Notes: generated by a model from the sequence alone, not told the origin. A stretch of 64,000 bases of DNA from Amycolatopsis saalfeldensis (GCF_900110575.1 NZ_FOEF01000022.1:1-64000), one strand, 5' to 3'; shown: positions 52,562 to 61,321, numbered from the stretch's first letter. Numbers and translations are program-made.

Positions 52562-53349
52562 AGTTGGCTCCGTACTGCCCAAAGGTCGGGGAACATCGGC
52601 TGGAAGAGGGTGGTGCGCAGGTAGGTCGCGCCGGACGAGCCACCCGTCCCGGTCTTGTCGCCGATGGTCCGTTCGACCATCTTCACGTGCCGGTAACGCC
52701 ACTCCTGCATCCCTTCGTCGAGGTCGACGAGACACTCCGCGACCACTGATGGGCCGCCGTCGTCCTGGTAGACCTTCAGCAGTACCGCCTGCAGTTCGGA
52801 AGAGGGTTCCACCGGGCGGGTGACGTCTCGATCACAGCTGACGTCGTATCCGCGGGCCGACAAGTATTTGAGGAACGAATCGAACACCGACGGGCGCCCC
52901 ATCGCGGCCGCGATCCGCTCGCGCTGGCCGCCGCCTTCGGGGTAATGCGCGAACACCCGCTCGTCGCGCCGGCCGAGCACCGCCTCCAGCTCGCGGAACT
53001 GCGCCGACTGGAAGCCGCTGGACGCGTCGAGCCGGGCGCGGAAACTGGTGAACTGGCTGGGGGTCATGGTCTCCAGCACGTCGATCTGCGCGACCACCAC
53101 CTTCAGCACGGTCAGGATCCGCCGCAGTGTGCGGATCGAGTGCGCGGTCCGGCCGGCGGCCAGGCTCTCCTGGAGGAACTCGGCCTCGTGCAGGATCTGC
53201 TTGAACCACAGCTCGTACACCTGGTGGATCACGATGAACAACAGCTCGTCGTGCTCGTCGGAACGCGGGCGCTGGGCTTCCAGCAGCTCGTCGAGCGCGA
53301 GGTACGAGGTGTAGCTCAGCGCGGCCTGGGTGTCGGCGGTTCCGGTCAT
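52558..53349 (-). CDS. kynA: Tryptophan 2,3-dioxygenase
   Basis: A 263-residue haem dioxygenase that opens the indole ring of L-tryptophan to N-formylkynurenine. Conserved blocks are FIVIHQVYELWFKQ (substrate-side His42), LETMTPSQFTSFR, WRYRHVKMVERTIG with haem-ligand His221, and GTGGSSGATYL. GTGAGGACC precedes the ATG. It follows the PaaX-type regulator by 8 bp and overlaps kynU, giving a regulator-kynA-kynU operon. Product anthranilate could serve catabolism or secondary metabolism. Confidence 0.96.
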   Translation of the reverse strand: MTGTADTQAALSYTSYLALDELLEAQRPRSDEHDELLFIVIHQVYELWFKQILHEAEFLQESLAAGRTAHSIRTLRRILTVLKVVVAQIDVLETMTPSQFTSFRARLDASSGFQSAQFRELEAVLGRRDERVFAHYPEGGGQRERIAAAMGRPSVFDSFLKYLSARGYDVSCDRDVTRPVEPSSELQAVLLKVYQDDGGPSVVAECLVDLDEGMQEWRYRHVKMVERTIGDKTGTGGSSGATYLRTTLFQPMFPDLWAVRSQL

Positions 53350-53357
53350 GGTGGTCC

Positions 53358-54173
53358 TCACCTCGTCGATAGGGTCCGGTCGAAATGGCGCTGCGCCGCG
53401 GGGGCCAGCGCCGTGTACAGGTCGTGGAACAGCGTGATGGCCGCCGCGCGCCGCCCGGGCGCGGGGATCAGCTCGCCGGGCAGCTCCGGGTCGAGTGAGG
53501 GGAACACGCGGAACGTGTGCACCAGCCGGGTCCGCGCGGAAAACGCTTCGGCGTCGCTGAGCTTTTCCCGGGGGCAGCGGCCGAATTCGGTGACAAAGGC
53601 GTCGTACCGCGCGGAAAGCTCGTCCAGGTCCCAGGCGCGCCCGGCGAAGCGGCGCACGTCGAGTGCCGCCGACGGGGTGCCGAGCATCAGCCCGGCGTGC
53701 TCGGTCACGTCCAGTTCGGCCAGCAGCGCGAGCACCTCGGCTTCCCGGTCGTGCGGCGCGATCCAGGTGCCGTCCTGCACCGGGCCGAAGCCGAGGAACC
53801 GCAGCCGCCGCACGAGCCGTTCTCTCGCCTGCCGCCGGCTTTCCGGGACGGCCGGCCACAGCACGGTCCAGGTGCCGGCGGGCCGGTCGCCGCGGCCGAG
53901 GCCGAAGATCCGCCGGTCGCCGTCGGCGAGCAGCGCGACGGTGCGCGGGGTCAGCGAGTAGTGCACCAGCCGCCCTTCGCGGTGCGGGGCGAGCAGGCCC
54001 CGGCGCACCAGCCGGGTCAGCGCGATCCGGGCGGCGCCGTCGGAGAAGCCCAGCTCGGTGAGCAGCGCGACGAGGCCGCCGGACCACACGCGCCGGCTCT
54101 CGCGCGGCGACACGTAGCTGCCCAGCAGCGTGATCACCAGCTCCTGCGGGCCGGCGGCGTTCGGTTCGGGCAC
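53358..54173 (-). CDS. PaaX-family transcriptional regulator
   Basis: A 271-residue protein with the PaaX layout: N-terminal winged HTH (GSYVSPRESRRVWSGGLVALL, ARIALTRLVRRGLL), a central domain (WTVLWPAVPESRRQARERL) and a C-terminal PaaX domain ending in LFHDLYTAL. PaaX represses phenylacetate catabolism elsewhere. Here it directly precedes kynA (8-bp gap), so it likely controls tryptophan breakdown. TAGAGT 6 nt before the GTG suggests a leaderless message. It is divergent from the SDR at 54253. Confidence 0.9.
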   Translation of the reverse strand: MPEPNAAGPQELVITLLGSYVSPRESRRVWSGGLVALLTELGFSDGAARIALTRLVRRGLLAPHREGRLVHYSLTPRTVALLADGDRRIFGLGRGDRPAGTWTVLWPAVPESRRQARERLVRRLRFLGFGPVQDGTWIAPHDREAEVLALLAELDVTEHAGLMLGTPSAALDVRRFAGRAWDLDELSARYDAFVTEFGRCPREKLSDAEAFSARTRLVHTFRVFPSLDPELPGELIPAPGRRAAAITLFHDLYTALAPAAQRHFDRTLSTR

Positions 54174-54179
54174 GTGACG

Positions 54180-54185
54180 ACTCTA
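54180..54185 (-). promoter_or_regulatory. -10 box of PaaX-kynAU operon (TAGAGT)
   Basis: On the minus strand TAGAGT ends 6 nt before the GTG at 54173. Confidence 0.5.
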
Positions 54186-54252
54186 TACACCCCAGCCCGC
54201 TGCGGTGTAGCTTTCCGGGTGTGACCTGCTTCCCAGTGCGGAGAGGAGCCGG

Positions 54253-54945
54253 ATGACGAGGCTGGTGGTCGTCACGGGCGGCACGCGCGGCATCGGCGCC
54301 GCGATCGCCGCGCGCTTCACCGAGGCCGGCGACACAGTGCTCGCCCCGGGCCGCCGCGAGTGCGACGTGACCGACGAGGCGGCCGTGCGCGCGTACTTCG
54401 CGGGAGTCGGCCCGGTGGACGTCCTGGTGAACAACGCCGGCGTTTCGTCGAGCGCGCCCACCGCGAAGACCACTTTGGACGATTGGCGGAGCCAGTTCTC
54501 GGTCAACGCCACCGGTGCCTTCCTGTGCACCCGCGAGGTGCTGGCGGGCATGCGGGAGCGCGACCGCGGCCGGATCGTCACGGTGGCCTCGACCGCGGGC
54601 CACGCCGGTTACCGTTACACCGCCGGGTACACGGCGTCGAAACACGCGGCGGTCGGGCTGATGCGCGCGGTTTCGGCGGAGGTGGCCGGCACCGGCGTGA
54701 CGGCGAACGCGGTGTGCCCGGCGTTCGTGCGCACCGACATGACGGCGGATTCGATCGCCCGCATCCACGAGCGCACCGGCCGGGACGAGGCGGCCGCCGA
54801 AGCCGCGCTCGCCGCCTCGTCGCCGCTCGGGCGGCTGCTCGAACCCCGGGAGGTCGCCTTCGCGGTGGCCTTCCTGGCCGCGGACGAAGCCGCCGCCATC
54901 AACGGACAGACCCTCGTACTCGACGGTGGAGGAATCCAGAAATGA
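54253..54945 (+). CDS. SDR-family 3-oxoacyl-reductase-like oxidoreductase
   Basis: A 230-residue classical SDR with TGGTRGIG, NNAGVSS, the catalytic Ser in VASTAG and YTASK. The C-terminal LVLDGGGIQK is typical of the FabG/3-hydroxyacyl-dehydrogenase branch. GAGAGGAG lies before the ATG. Its stop overlaps the enoyl-CoA hydratase start (ATGA). The pairing suggests beta-oxidation-like steps on an acyl-CoA or aromatic ring-derived CoA ester, which is inference. Confidence 0.88.
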   Translation: MTRLVVVTGGTRGIGAAIAARFTEAGDTVLAPGRRECDVTDEAAVRAYFAGVGPVDVLVNNAGVSSSAPTAKTTLDDWRSQFSVNATGAFLCTREVLAGMRERDRGRIVTVASTAGHAGYRYTAGYTASKHAAVGLMRAVSAEVAGTGVTANAVCPAFVRTDMTADSIARIHERTGRDEAAAEAALAASSPLGRLLEPREVAFAVAFLAADEAAAINGQTLVLDGGGIQK

Positions 54946-55769
54946 GCCCGTTCCGCGCCACGCCCCCGCTCACGAAATCGTGGGAGCACTTCGGTTTCAC
55001 GGTGGACGACGGGGTCGCGACGCTGACCTTCGACCGGCCGGACAAGCTCAACGCGCTCACCTTCGACGTCTACGCGGACCTGCGTGACCTGGTGCTGGAG
55101 CTGCCGCACCGCGGCGACGTGCGGGTGCTGGTGATCACCGGCCGCGGCCGCGGCTTCTGCTCGGGCGGCGACGTCGAGGAGATCATCGGCGAGCTGCAGA
55201 AGATGGAGACGGCCGAGCTGCTGGAGTTCACCCGCATGACCGGCGCCGTGGTGAAGGCGCTGCGCGAGACGCCGATCCCGGTGATCGCGGCGGTCAACGG
55301 CATCGCCGCGGGCGCGGGCTCGGTGATCGCGCTGGCCAGCGACTTCCGGCTGCTGGCGCGCTCGGCGAAGTTCGCCTTCCTGTTCACCAAGGTCGGGCTG
55401 GCGGGCGCGGACATGGGCGCGGCGTACCTGCTGCCGCGCCTGGTCGGCCTCGGCCGCGCCACGGAACTGCTGATGCTGGGCGACAAGCTCGAGTCCGCCC
55501 GCGCCGAAACGATCGGCCTGGCCAGCCAGGTCGTCGAGGACGAAGAGCTGCCGGCCGCGGCGCAGGCGCTCGCCCGCCGTCTCGCCGACGGCCCGGCGCT
55601 GGCCTACTCCACCACCAAGGTCCTGCTGACCCGCGAACTCGACACCGACCTCGGCGGCGCCATCGAGCTGGAGGCGATCACCCAGGCGCTGCTCATGACC
55701 GCCAAGGACCACAAGGAGTTCTACGCCGCCTGGACGGCCGGTCGTAGTCCACAGTGGACGGGACGTTAA
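54942..55769 (+). CDS. Enoyl-CoA hydratase/isomerase-family protein
   Basis: A 275-residue crotonase-fold enzyme. The CoA-pocket motif GRGRGFCSGGDVEE and the oxyanion-hole segment GIAAGAGSVIALASD are present, followed by FTKVGLAGADMGAAYLLPRLVG. The position normally occupied by the hydratase Glu is in GADMG, so dehydration chemistry is plausible but not certain. It is coupled to the SDR upstream (ATGA overlap). It meets the histidine phosphatase tail-to-tail with a 4-bp overlap. The palindrome TCCACAGTGGA lies at its 3' end. Confidence 0.88.
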   Translation: MSPFRATPPLTKSWEHFGFTVDDGVATLTFDRPDKLNALTFDVYADLRDLVLELPHRGDVRVLVITGRGRGFCSGGDVEEIIGELQKMETAELLEFTRMTGAVVKALRETPIPVIAAVNGIAAGAGSVIALASDFRLLARSAKFAFLFTKVGLAGADMGAAYLLPRLVGLGRATELLMLGDKLESARAETIGLASQVVEDEELPAAAQALARRLADGPALAYSTTKVLLTRELDTDLGGAIELEAITQALLMTAKDHKEFYAAWTAGRSPQWTGR

Positions 55770-56422
55770 CGGTAGGTCAGCAGCCCCGCGGTCTCCCCCT
55801 CGAAGTGCGGATGCTCGTTGAAGGTCAGCAGGTTCACCCCGCCGCGGCCCGAGGTCACCTTGGTGATGCCGCCGTTGACCGTGACGCGGTTCAGCTTCAG
55901 CAGGCCCGTCTCGGGCGCGCCCAGCAACGCGCCGCAGACCGCGCCGATCACGCCGCCGGAGGTGAACACGACCGCGTGCTCCCCCTTGCCGAGTGAAGCG
56001 ACGACGTCGGCGAGCGCCTCCGTGCAGCGCGCGAGAAACGCGGGCCATGTCTCGGCGCACGGCCCACTCTCGCCCGCCTCGACCCAGGCGCGCAGTGCGG
56101 CGTCGAGCACGCTCTGGTACGCGCGGGAGTCTTCCTGCGCCGCGCCGCCGGCGTGGTGCCGGGCGATGTCGACGTGGTCGTACTCGTTCCAGCGCGGGTC
56201 TTCGACCACGGAAACGTCCGCGCCGAGCGTCTTCAACGCGGTCGCCGCGGTGTCCCGCTGCCGGGCCAGCGAACCGGAACGGGCCTGGCTGAACGTCACC
56301 CCGCGGCGCTTCAGCTCCGCACCGACCACAGTGGACTGTTCGAACCCGCGCTCGGACAACGCGTCGTAGTCCTCGGCACCGAACGAGGCCTGGCCGTGGC
56401 GGACGAGGTAGATGGCGCCCAT
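55766..56422 (-). CDS. Histidine phosphatase family protein
   Basis: A 218-residue branch-1 histidine phosphatase. The catalytic LVRHGQASFG is at residues 6-15, a second Arg in SGSLARQRDTA, a Glu in NEYDHVD and a His in the C-terminal half. It is the third gene of the minus-strand SDR-phosphotransferase-phosphatase operon (1-bp gap). This neighbourhood recurs in actinobacteria next to acyl-CoA metabolism genes. A phosphorylated small molecule made by the neighbouring phosphotransferase is a reasonable but unproven substrate. Confidence 0.88.
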   Translation of the reverse strand: MGAIYLVRHGQASFGAEDYDALSERGFEQSTVVGAELKRRGVTFSQARSGSLARQRDTAATALKTLGADVSVVEDPRWNEYDHVDIARHHAGGAAQEDSRAYQSVLDAALRAWVEAGESGPCAETWPAFLARCTEALADVVASLGKGEHAVVFTSGGVIGAVCGALLGAPETGLLKLNRVTVNGGITKVTSGRGGVNLLTFNEHPHFEGETAGLLTYR

Positions 56423-56423
56423 T

Positions 56424-57500
56424 TCAGGCCCTTCCCTTCTTGATGACCTCGCGGCAGCGCCCTTCGAGGTAGCGGACGAACGGCCCGAAGTCCTTGAACG
56501 CCGGGTTGTGCGTGTCGCCGTCACGGTAACGGCGGTAGAGCTGCTGGATCACGACGGCGAGCCGGAACAGTCCGTACACCTCGTAAAACCGCCAATCGCC
56601 GACCTCGATGCCGGCGGCTTCGGCGTAGTGGGCGACGAACTCTTCGCGGGTGTACATGCCGGGCAGGTGCGTCGGCTGGCGCCGGCTGGCCTTCATCACG
56701 TCGTCGTCATCGGCCTGGACCCAGTAGGACAGGGTGCTGCCCAGCTCCATCAGCGGGTCGCCGAGGGTGGCCAGCTCCCAGTCCAGCACCCCGGTGACCT
56801 GAAGGGTCGCCGGGCCGTCGAGTACCAGGTTGTCGAGGCGGTAGTCGTTGTGCACCAAGCAGATCCGGGCCTCGCCGGGCTGGTTTTCCGTCAGCCAGCC
56901 GATCACCCCGGCGAAGTCGCCGACGTCGTCCGTGCGCGCCTTCCCGAAGCGCCCGGTCCAGCCGCGCACCTGGCGCTCGACGTAACCCGCGCCTTTGCCG
57001 AGGTCGGCCAGCCCGGCCGCGTCGACGTCCACCGAGTGCAGCTGCACCAGCCGGTCGACGACCCGGCCGGACAGCTCACGCGCCTGCCGCGGCGTCAGGT
57101 CGAGGCCCGCCGGCAGGTCGCCGCGCAGGATCAGGCCGCCGAGCCGCTCCATCACGTAGAAGTCGCCGCCCAGCGGGCCGTCTTCAGCCGTGCCGAACGC
57201 GAGCATCGCCGGCACGTACGGGAACACCGGCTTCAGCGCGCGCTGCACACGGTACTCACGCCGCATGTCGTGCGCCGAAACGGCTTTGCGGCCCGCGGGC
57301 GGGCGTCGCAGGATCAGCTCGCGGCCCGGGTACGCGAGCAGATACGTCAGATTGGACGCGCCACCGGGGAACTGCCGGACCACCGGCGGGCGGTCGCCGA
57401 GCCCCGATACGCGGCCGGACAGCCAGGCGTGCACGGCCGCGGCGTCGAAGGCGTCCTCGGCGCGGACGCCGACCGTTCCGTCGGCGTTTCCGGTGCTCAC
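56424..57500 (-). CDS. Phosphotransferase family protein (APH/ACAD10-like kinase)
   Basis: A 358-residue aminoglycoside-phosphotransferase-fold kinase. It has the nucleotide motif FPGGASNLTYLL, Brenner-type catalytic loop VHNDYRLDNLVLD and metal Asp in VLDWELATLGDP. This subgroup is related to the kinase domain of human ACAD10 and is linked with hydroxyacyl-CoA breakdown rather than drug resistance. The GTG start overlaps the SDR stop and has GAGGAGG 6 nt upstream. The phosphatase follows after 1 bp. Substrate is inferred to be a hydroxylated acyl compound. Confidence 0.88.
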   Translation of the reverse strand: MSTGNADGTVGVRAEDAFDAAAVHAWLSGRVSGLGDRPPVVRQFPGGASNLTYLLAYPGRELILRRPPAGRKAVSAHDMRREYRVQRALKPVFPYVPAMLAFGTAEDGPLGGDFYVMERLGGLILRGDLPAGLDLTPRQARELSGRVVDRLVQLHSVDVDAAGLADLGKGAGYVERQVRGWTGRFGKARTDDVGDFAGVIGWLTENQPGEARICLVHNDYRLDNLVLDGPATLQVTGVLDWELATLGDPLMELGSTLSYWVQADDDDVMKASRRQPTHLPGMYTREEFVAHYAEAAGIEVGDWRFYEVYGLFRLAVVIQQLYRRYRDGDTHNPAFKDFGPFVRYLEGRCREVIKKGRA

Positions 57501-58249
57501 GCGAACCTCCTCAGCAGGCGCTCCGGGGCCAGCCGCACGGCCACCGCGAGCGGGACCCACGGCCACGACGGCACATACGCCAGCTTCGGCTCGGCCTCGA
57601 CCGCTTTCGCCAGCGCGCGGGCACCGGCCTCCGCGGGAGTGGCCAGCGGGCTGCCGCCGGTCCGGTCGTACATCTCGGACTCGATGTAGCCGGGCCGGAT
57701 CTCGGTGACCGCGATGCCCTTGCGGCGCAGTTCCGCCCGCGTGCCGGCCACAAACGCCGAGATGCCCGCTTTCGAGGCGGCGTACGCGGTGGAGTTCTTG
57801 GGCAGCCCGCGGATCGCCATGAACGAGGACAGCACCGCGAGGTGCCCTTCACGCTGCTCGCGGAAGATGCCGGCGGCGGCCTCGATCTGGGCGGCCGCGG
57901 CGACGAAGTTGGTCTCCAGCGTCTGCCGGTTGGCGTCGAACCGGCCGGTGCCGACCGGCCGGCCCTTGCCGAGGCCCGCGTTGACGATCACGCGGTCCAG
58001 CGAGCCGAGATCGGCGCGAAACCGGTCGAACACGGTGAAAACGCGGTCGTGCTCGTTCACGTCGAGGCTGCTGGTGAAGACCGTGATGCCCGGGTACGCC
58101 GCCCTGAGTTCGGCGGCCAGCGCGTCGAGCCGGTCGGTGCGCCGCGCGCAGAGCGCGAGGTTGCGGCCGCGGGCCGCGAACTGCCGGGCCATGCCCTCGC
58201 CGAGGCCCGAGCTGGCGCCGGTGATCAGGATGTTCTGCCGCAGGACCAT
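57497..58249 (-). CDS. SDR-family oxidoreductase
   Basis: A 250-residue SDR with TGASSGLGEGMA, NAGLGKG, the catalytic Ser in LSSFMA and YAASK. It is similar to the membrane-associated SDRs found in mycobacterial lipid loci; the C-terminal WPWVPLAVAVRLAPERLL is hydrophobic. TAGGAT lies 7 nt before the ATG (leaderless). It is the first gene of a three-gene operon with the phosphotransferase and phosphatase. Confidence 0.88.
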   Translation of the reverse strand: MVLRQNILITGASSGLGEGMARQFAARGRNLALCARRTDRLDALAAELRAAYPGITVFTSSLDVNEHDRVFTVFDRFRADLGSLDRVIVNAGLGKGRPVGTGRFDANRQTLETNFVAAAAQIEAAAGIFREQREGHLAVLSSFMAIRGLPKNSTAYAASKAGISAFVAGTRAELRRKGIAVTEIRPGYIESEMYDRTGGSPLATPAEAGARALAKAVEAEPKLAYVPSWPWVPLAVAVRLAPERLLRRFA

Positions 58250-58256
58250 GAAGCGG

Positions 58257-58262
58257 ATCCTA
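58257..58262 (-). promoter_or_regulatory. -10 box of SDR-kinase-phosphatase operon (TAGGAT)
   Basis: TAGGAT on the minus strand ends 7 nt before the ATG at 58249. Confidence 0.5.
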
Positions 58263-58581
58263 CCGGCTGGTAACCAAACCGGTGGCCCGGCGCTGGGGGC
58301 ATCGCCGGGCCACCGGTACCAGGTACGGCCATCGGCGGTGCGCGGGGCGCGGTCCGGCAGCCGGGGCCGAAGAAGACGCCGCGCCGGGGGCCCGGGCGCG
58401 ACGGGTACGAAGGCCATACAAACTCGACCGCCCAGGTCAGGGCAATGGTTCACAGTTGCCAGTACTAGGCCGTTCGCTCCAGCGACCGGGCCCTGAGCAG
58501 GGCGGGACCCTGCTAACGTCTGCGTGTCGGCTTGGGCACTCCAGGTGAACGGACCAGCGGCGGGGACGGTCGGATCAGGAC
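58263..58581. other. Divergent intergenic region
   Basis: 319 bp between the SDR operon and the XRE gene. It contains GC-rich sequence with a self-complementary GGGGGCCCGGGCGC patch near 58386 and a short AT-rich stretch (CACAGTTGCCAGTACTAGG) near 58450 that may hold the XRE promoter. No gene is seen. Confidence 0.5.
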
Positions 58582-59517
58582 ATGGCGGGTGGAGCTGCGA
58601 ACGGCGCCGGACCGGGCGCGGCGGACGCGCGGACCGCGTTCGCGACCGCGCTGCGGGCCGCCATCGCCACCAGCGGGCTCTCGCTCGACCGGATCCAGGC
58701 CCGGCTGCGGGCCCGCGGCACGGCGGTGAGCGTCACCGCGCTGAGCTACTGGCAGTCCGGCAAGCGCCAGCCCGAACGGTCCGGTTCCCTTTCGGCGGTG
58801 CGGGTGCTGGAGGAGATCCTCGGCGTGCCCACCGGTTCGCTGCTCGGCCTGCTGCCGCCGCCCCGGCCGCGGGGCAGCGCGGCGCGGCGGGACCGCGCCG
58901 GCGAGGAGCCGCTCACCTTCACCCGCGAGACGCTGCAGCCGCTGCTCGACCGCGTCGGCGCGCCGAACGCTTTGGACCAGCAGAACCAGCTGAAGCTCGT
59001 CGGCCTGCACGACCTGTGCGAGATCGCCGAGGACGGCGGCCAGCGCTCGGTCACCGCGCGGGCGGTGTTCCAGGCCGGCGCGGACGGCCAGGACCGCTGG
59101 CTTCTGGTGTACGCCCAAGGAGACGCGGCGACGGTGCCCGAGCTGCACGCGGTCCGCAACTGCCGCGTCGGCCGCGCCGAAGTGGACGACGCGCACGGAA
59201 TCCTCGTCGCCGAGCTGCTCTTCGAGCGCAGCGTGGACCGCGGTGAGACGCATCTGATCGAGTACTCGCTGACCAATTCGGGCCCGCCGTACCCGGAATG
59301 CCGGAACACGCACTACCGCGAATTCCGGCGGCCCGTGCGCGAATACCTGCTGGAGGTCCGTTTCACGCCCGAAGCGGTGCCCGAGCGGTGCTGGCAGTAC
59401 GCCCGCCCCAACGAGGGAACGCCGTCCCGCCGCCGTCTGGAACTCGACGGCGGGCACGGCGTCCACGCGGTGGCTTTGGACTTCGGGCCGGGCATCTACG
59501 GCATCGAATGGGAATGA
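58582..59517 (+). CDS. XRE-family helix-turn-helix protein
   Basis: A 311-residue protein. The N-terminal XRE-type HTH (about 18-85) reads LRAAIATSGLSLDRIQARL then VSVTALSYWQSGKRQPER. The C-terminal ~190 residues form an all-beta-looking domain of unknown function (ECRNTHYREFRRPVREYLLEVRF). Proteins of this layout are common in Pseudonocardiaceae and Streptomyces. It faces the acyl-CoA ligase tail-to-tail (4-bp gap). Target and ligand are unknown. Confidence 0.82.
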   Translation: MAGGAANGAGPGAADARTAFATALRAAIATSGLSLDRIQARLRARGTAVSVTALSYWQSGKRQPERSGSLSAVRVLEEILGVPTGSLLGLLPPPRPRGSAARRDRAGEEPLTFTRETLQPLLDRVGAPNALDQQNQLKLVGLHDLCEIAEDGGQRSVTARAVFQAGADGQDRWLLVYAQGDAATVPELHAVRNCRVGRAEVDDAHGILVAELLFERSVDRGETHLIEYSLTNSGPPYPECRNTHYREFRRPVREYLLEVRFTPEAVPERCWQYARPNEGTPSRRRLELDGGHGVHAVALDFGPGIYGIEWE

Positions 59518-59521
59518 CGCC

Positions 59522-61168
59522 TCAGCTCAGCTTGGAGCGCAGGACCTTCCCGGTGGCGTTGCGCGGCAGCTCCTCCAGGAACTCGACGTCGCGCGGGACC
59601 TTGTAGCGGGCCAGGTTGGCCTTCACGTACTCGCGCACGCCCTCGACGTCCAGCGTCGATTCCCCGGTCCGCACGACAAAAGCCTTGAGGCGCTGGCCGA
59701 AGTCCGCGTCCTCGACGCCGATCACGGCCGCCTCCACGACGTCCTCGCGCTCGACGAGCAGGTTCTCCACCTCGATCGGGAACACGTTCTCGCCGCCGGA
59801 GACGATCATCTCGTCGTCGCGGCCGTCGATGAAGAGCAGGCCTTCTTCGTCGAAGTGGCCGACGTCGCCGCTGGAGAGCAGGCCGTCGATGATCTCCTTG
59901 TGCCGACCGTCGGTGTAGCCGCCGAAGCTGAGGCCGCTGCCGGCGAACACCCGCGCCGTCACGTGCGGTTCGGTGATCTTCTTGCCGGTCTCGTCATACA
60001 GCGCGACGCGGCAGCCCACCGGCGCGCGGCCGACCGTGCCGGGTGCGCGCTGCCAGTCCTCCGGCGTCGCGACGGTGACGACCGCGACCTCCGTGGAGCC
60101 GTACAGGTTGTGCACGACGGGGCCGAACTCCTCGTTCGCGCGGTTGCCGAGGTCCGGTGACAGCGCGGAGCCCGCGACGAAGATGATCCGCAGGCACGAG
60201 GTGTCGTACTTCGCGCGGGTCTGCGCGGGCAGGTCGACGATCCGCTGCAGCATCGTCGGCACCAGGACCAGCGCGGTGCAGCGGTGCTCGGCGATGCCCT
60301 TGAGCGCCTCCTCCGGGCTGAACTTCCGCCGCATCACCACGGTGCAGCCGAGCGCGAAGGACAGGATGAACTGCGAAAGCCCCGTGCCGTGGAACAGCGG
60401 AGCGCCCATGTACGTCGCTTCGCCGGCGCGCAGCGGGATGCGGTCCAGGAACTGGGCGGACGCCAGTGCCGAGGTGTGCGGCCGCGGCGCGCCCTTGGGC
60501 GTTCCGGTGGTCCCGCTGGTGAGCAGCACGAACCCGCCGGGCTTGACCGGTGAGGGCATCGGCCGGTCGTCGGTGCTGGCGATGATCTCGTCGAGCACCG
60601 GGATGGCCCGGCCGGCGTGGTCCTGGCCCTGGTCGACCCAGGCCAGGTACCGGTCGACCGACGGCGAGATCGCGTCCAGCAGGCCGGTGAACTCCTGGTC
60701 GTAGACGAGCGCCGTGACGCCTTCACGCTCCGCGACGTCGGCCAGCTGCGGCTTCGCGAACCCGGTGTTCATCAGCAGGAGGCGCGCGCCGAGCTTGCCG
60801 GACGCGGCCATGGTCAGCACCAGCCCGCGGTGGTCGCGGCACAGCGCGGCGATCACCGAGCCCGGGCCGAGGCCGCGCTCGGACCAGGCCCTGGCCAGCG
60901 CGTTCGACTGGTCGTCGAGCTGTTTGAAGGTGAGCGGGCCGAGCTCGTCGACGATCCCGACGGCCGTGGGGTCGCGGCGGGCGGCGATGTGGTTGGCCCC
61001 GGCGAACGGGCCGTACCGCCGGATGGCGACCAGCGACCGCACCCCCTCGTCGAGGCGGGGGAACGGCACCAGGCCGGCGCGGCGCATCACGTCGACGCTG
61101 CGGACGGTCTCCGTCACCTTGTCCGTGACCAGGCTGGCGAGCTCGGACACACCGGCCGGGTATCTCAT
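59522..61168 (-). CDS. Acyl-CoA ligase (FadD-like, AMP-binding)
   Basis: A 548-residue ANL-superfamily ligase with the AMP motif LLTSGTTGTPKGAP, NLYGSTE, the SGGENVFPIEVE hinge and C-terminal catalytic Lys in LPRNATGKVLRSKL. It activates a carboxylic acid as acyl-AMP and transfers it to CoA. GGAGGTGCC precedes the ATG. It may supply acyl-CoA to the nearby SDR, hydratase and phosphotransferase genes. Chain length or aromatic preference cannot be read. Confidence 0.92.
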   Translation of the reverse strand: MRYPAGVSELASLVTDKVTETVRSVDVMRRAGLVPFPRLDEGVRSLVAIRRYGPFAGANHIAARRDPTAVGIVDELGPLTFKQLDDQSNALARAWSERGLGPGSVIAALCRDHRGLVLTMAASGKLGARLLLMNTGFAKPQLADVAEREGVTALVYDQEFTGLLDAISPSVDRYLAWVDQGQDHAGRAIPVLDEIIASTDDRPMPSPVKPGGFVLLTSGTTGTPKGAPRPHTSALASAQFLDRIPLRAGEATYMGAPLFHGTGLSQFILSFALGCTVVMRRKFSPEEALKGIAEHRCTALVLVPTMLQRIVDLPAQTRAKYDTSCLRIIFVAGSALSPDLGNRANEEFGPVVHNLYGSTEVAVVTVATPEDWQRAPGTVGRAPVGCRVALYDETGKKITEPHVTARVFAGSGLSFGGYTDGRHKEIIDGLLSSGDVGHFDEEGLLFIDGRDDEMIVSGGENVFPIEVENLLVEREDVVEAAVIGVEDADFGQRLKAFVVRTGESTLDVEGVREYVKANLARYKVPRDVEFLEELPRNATGKVLRSKLS

Positions 61169-61321
61169 CCGGGCACCTCCGTTGCTGCGGCGGGAGAGAG
61201 AGCCACACCGCCGTCGGCGTACCGGCGGTATGGGGGCTACTCGACAGTAGCCGAAGCCGGGCCGGGCCGCACCAGGCAGTCGCGGCCGGGTTCGGCGGCC
61301 GGAATTGTCGGTGCCTTCGCG

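Noticed and set aside
56424..57500. Aminoglycoside resistance phosphotransferase
   Set aside because: The fold is shared, but the operon with SDR and phosphatase and the ACAD10-like sequence point to acyl metabolism.
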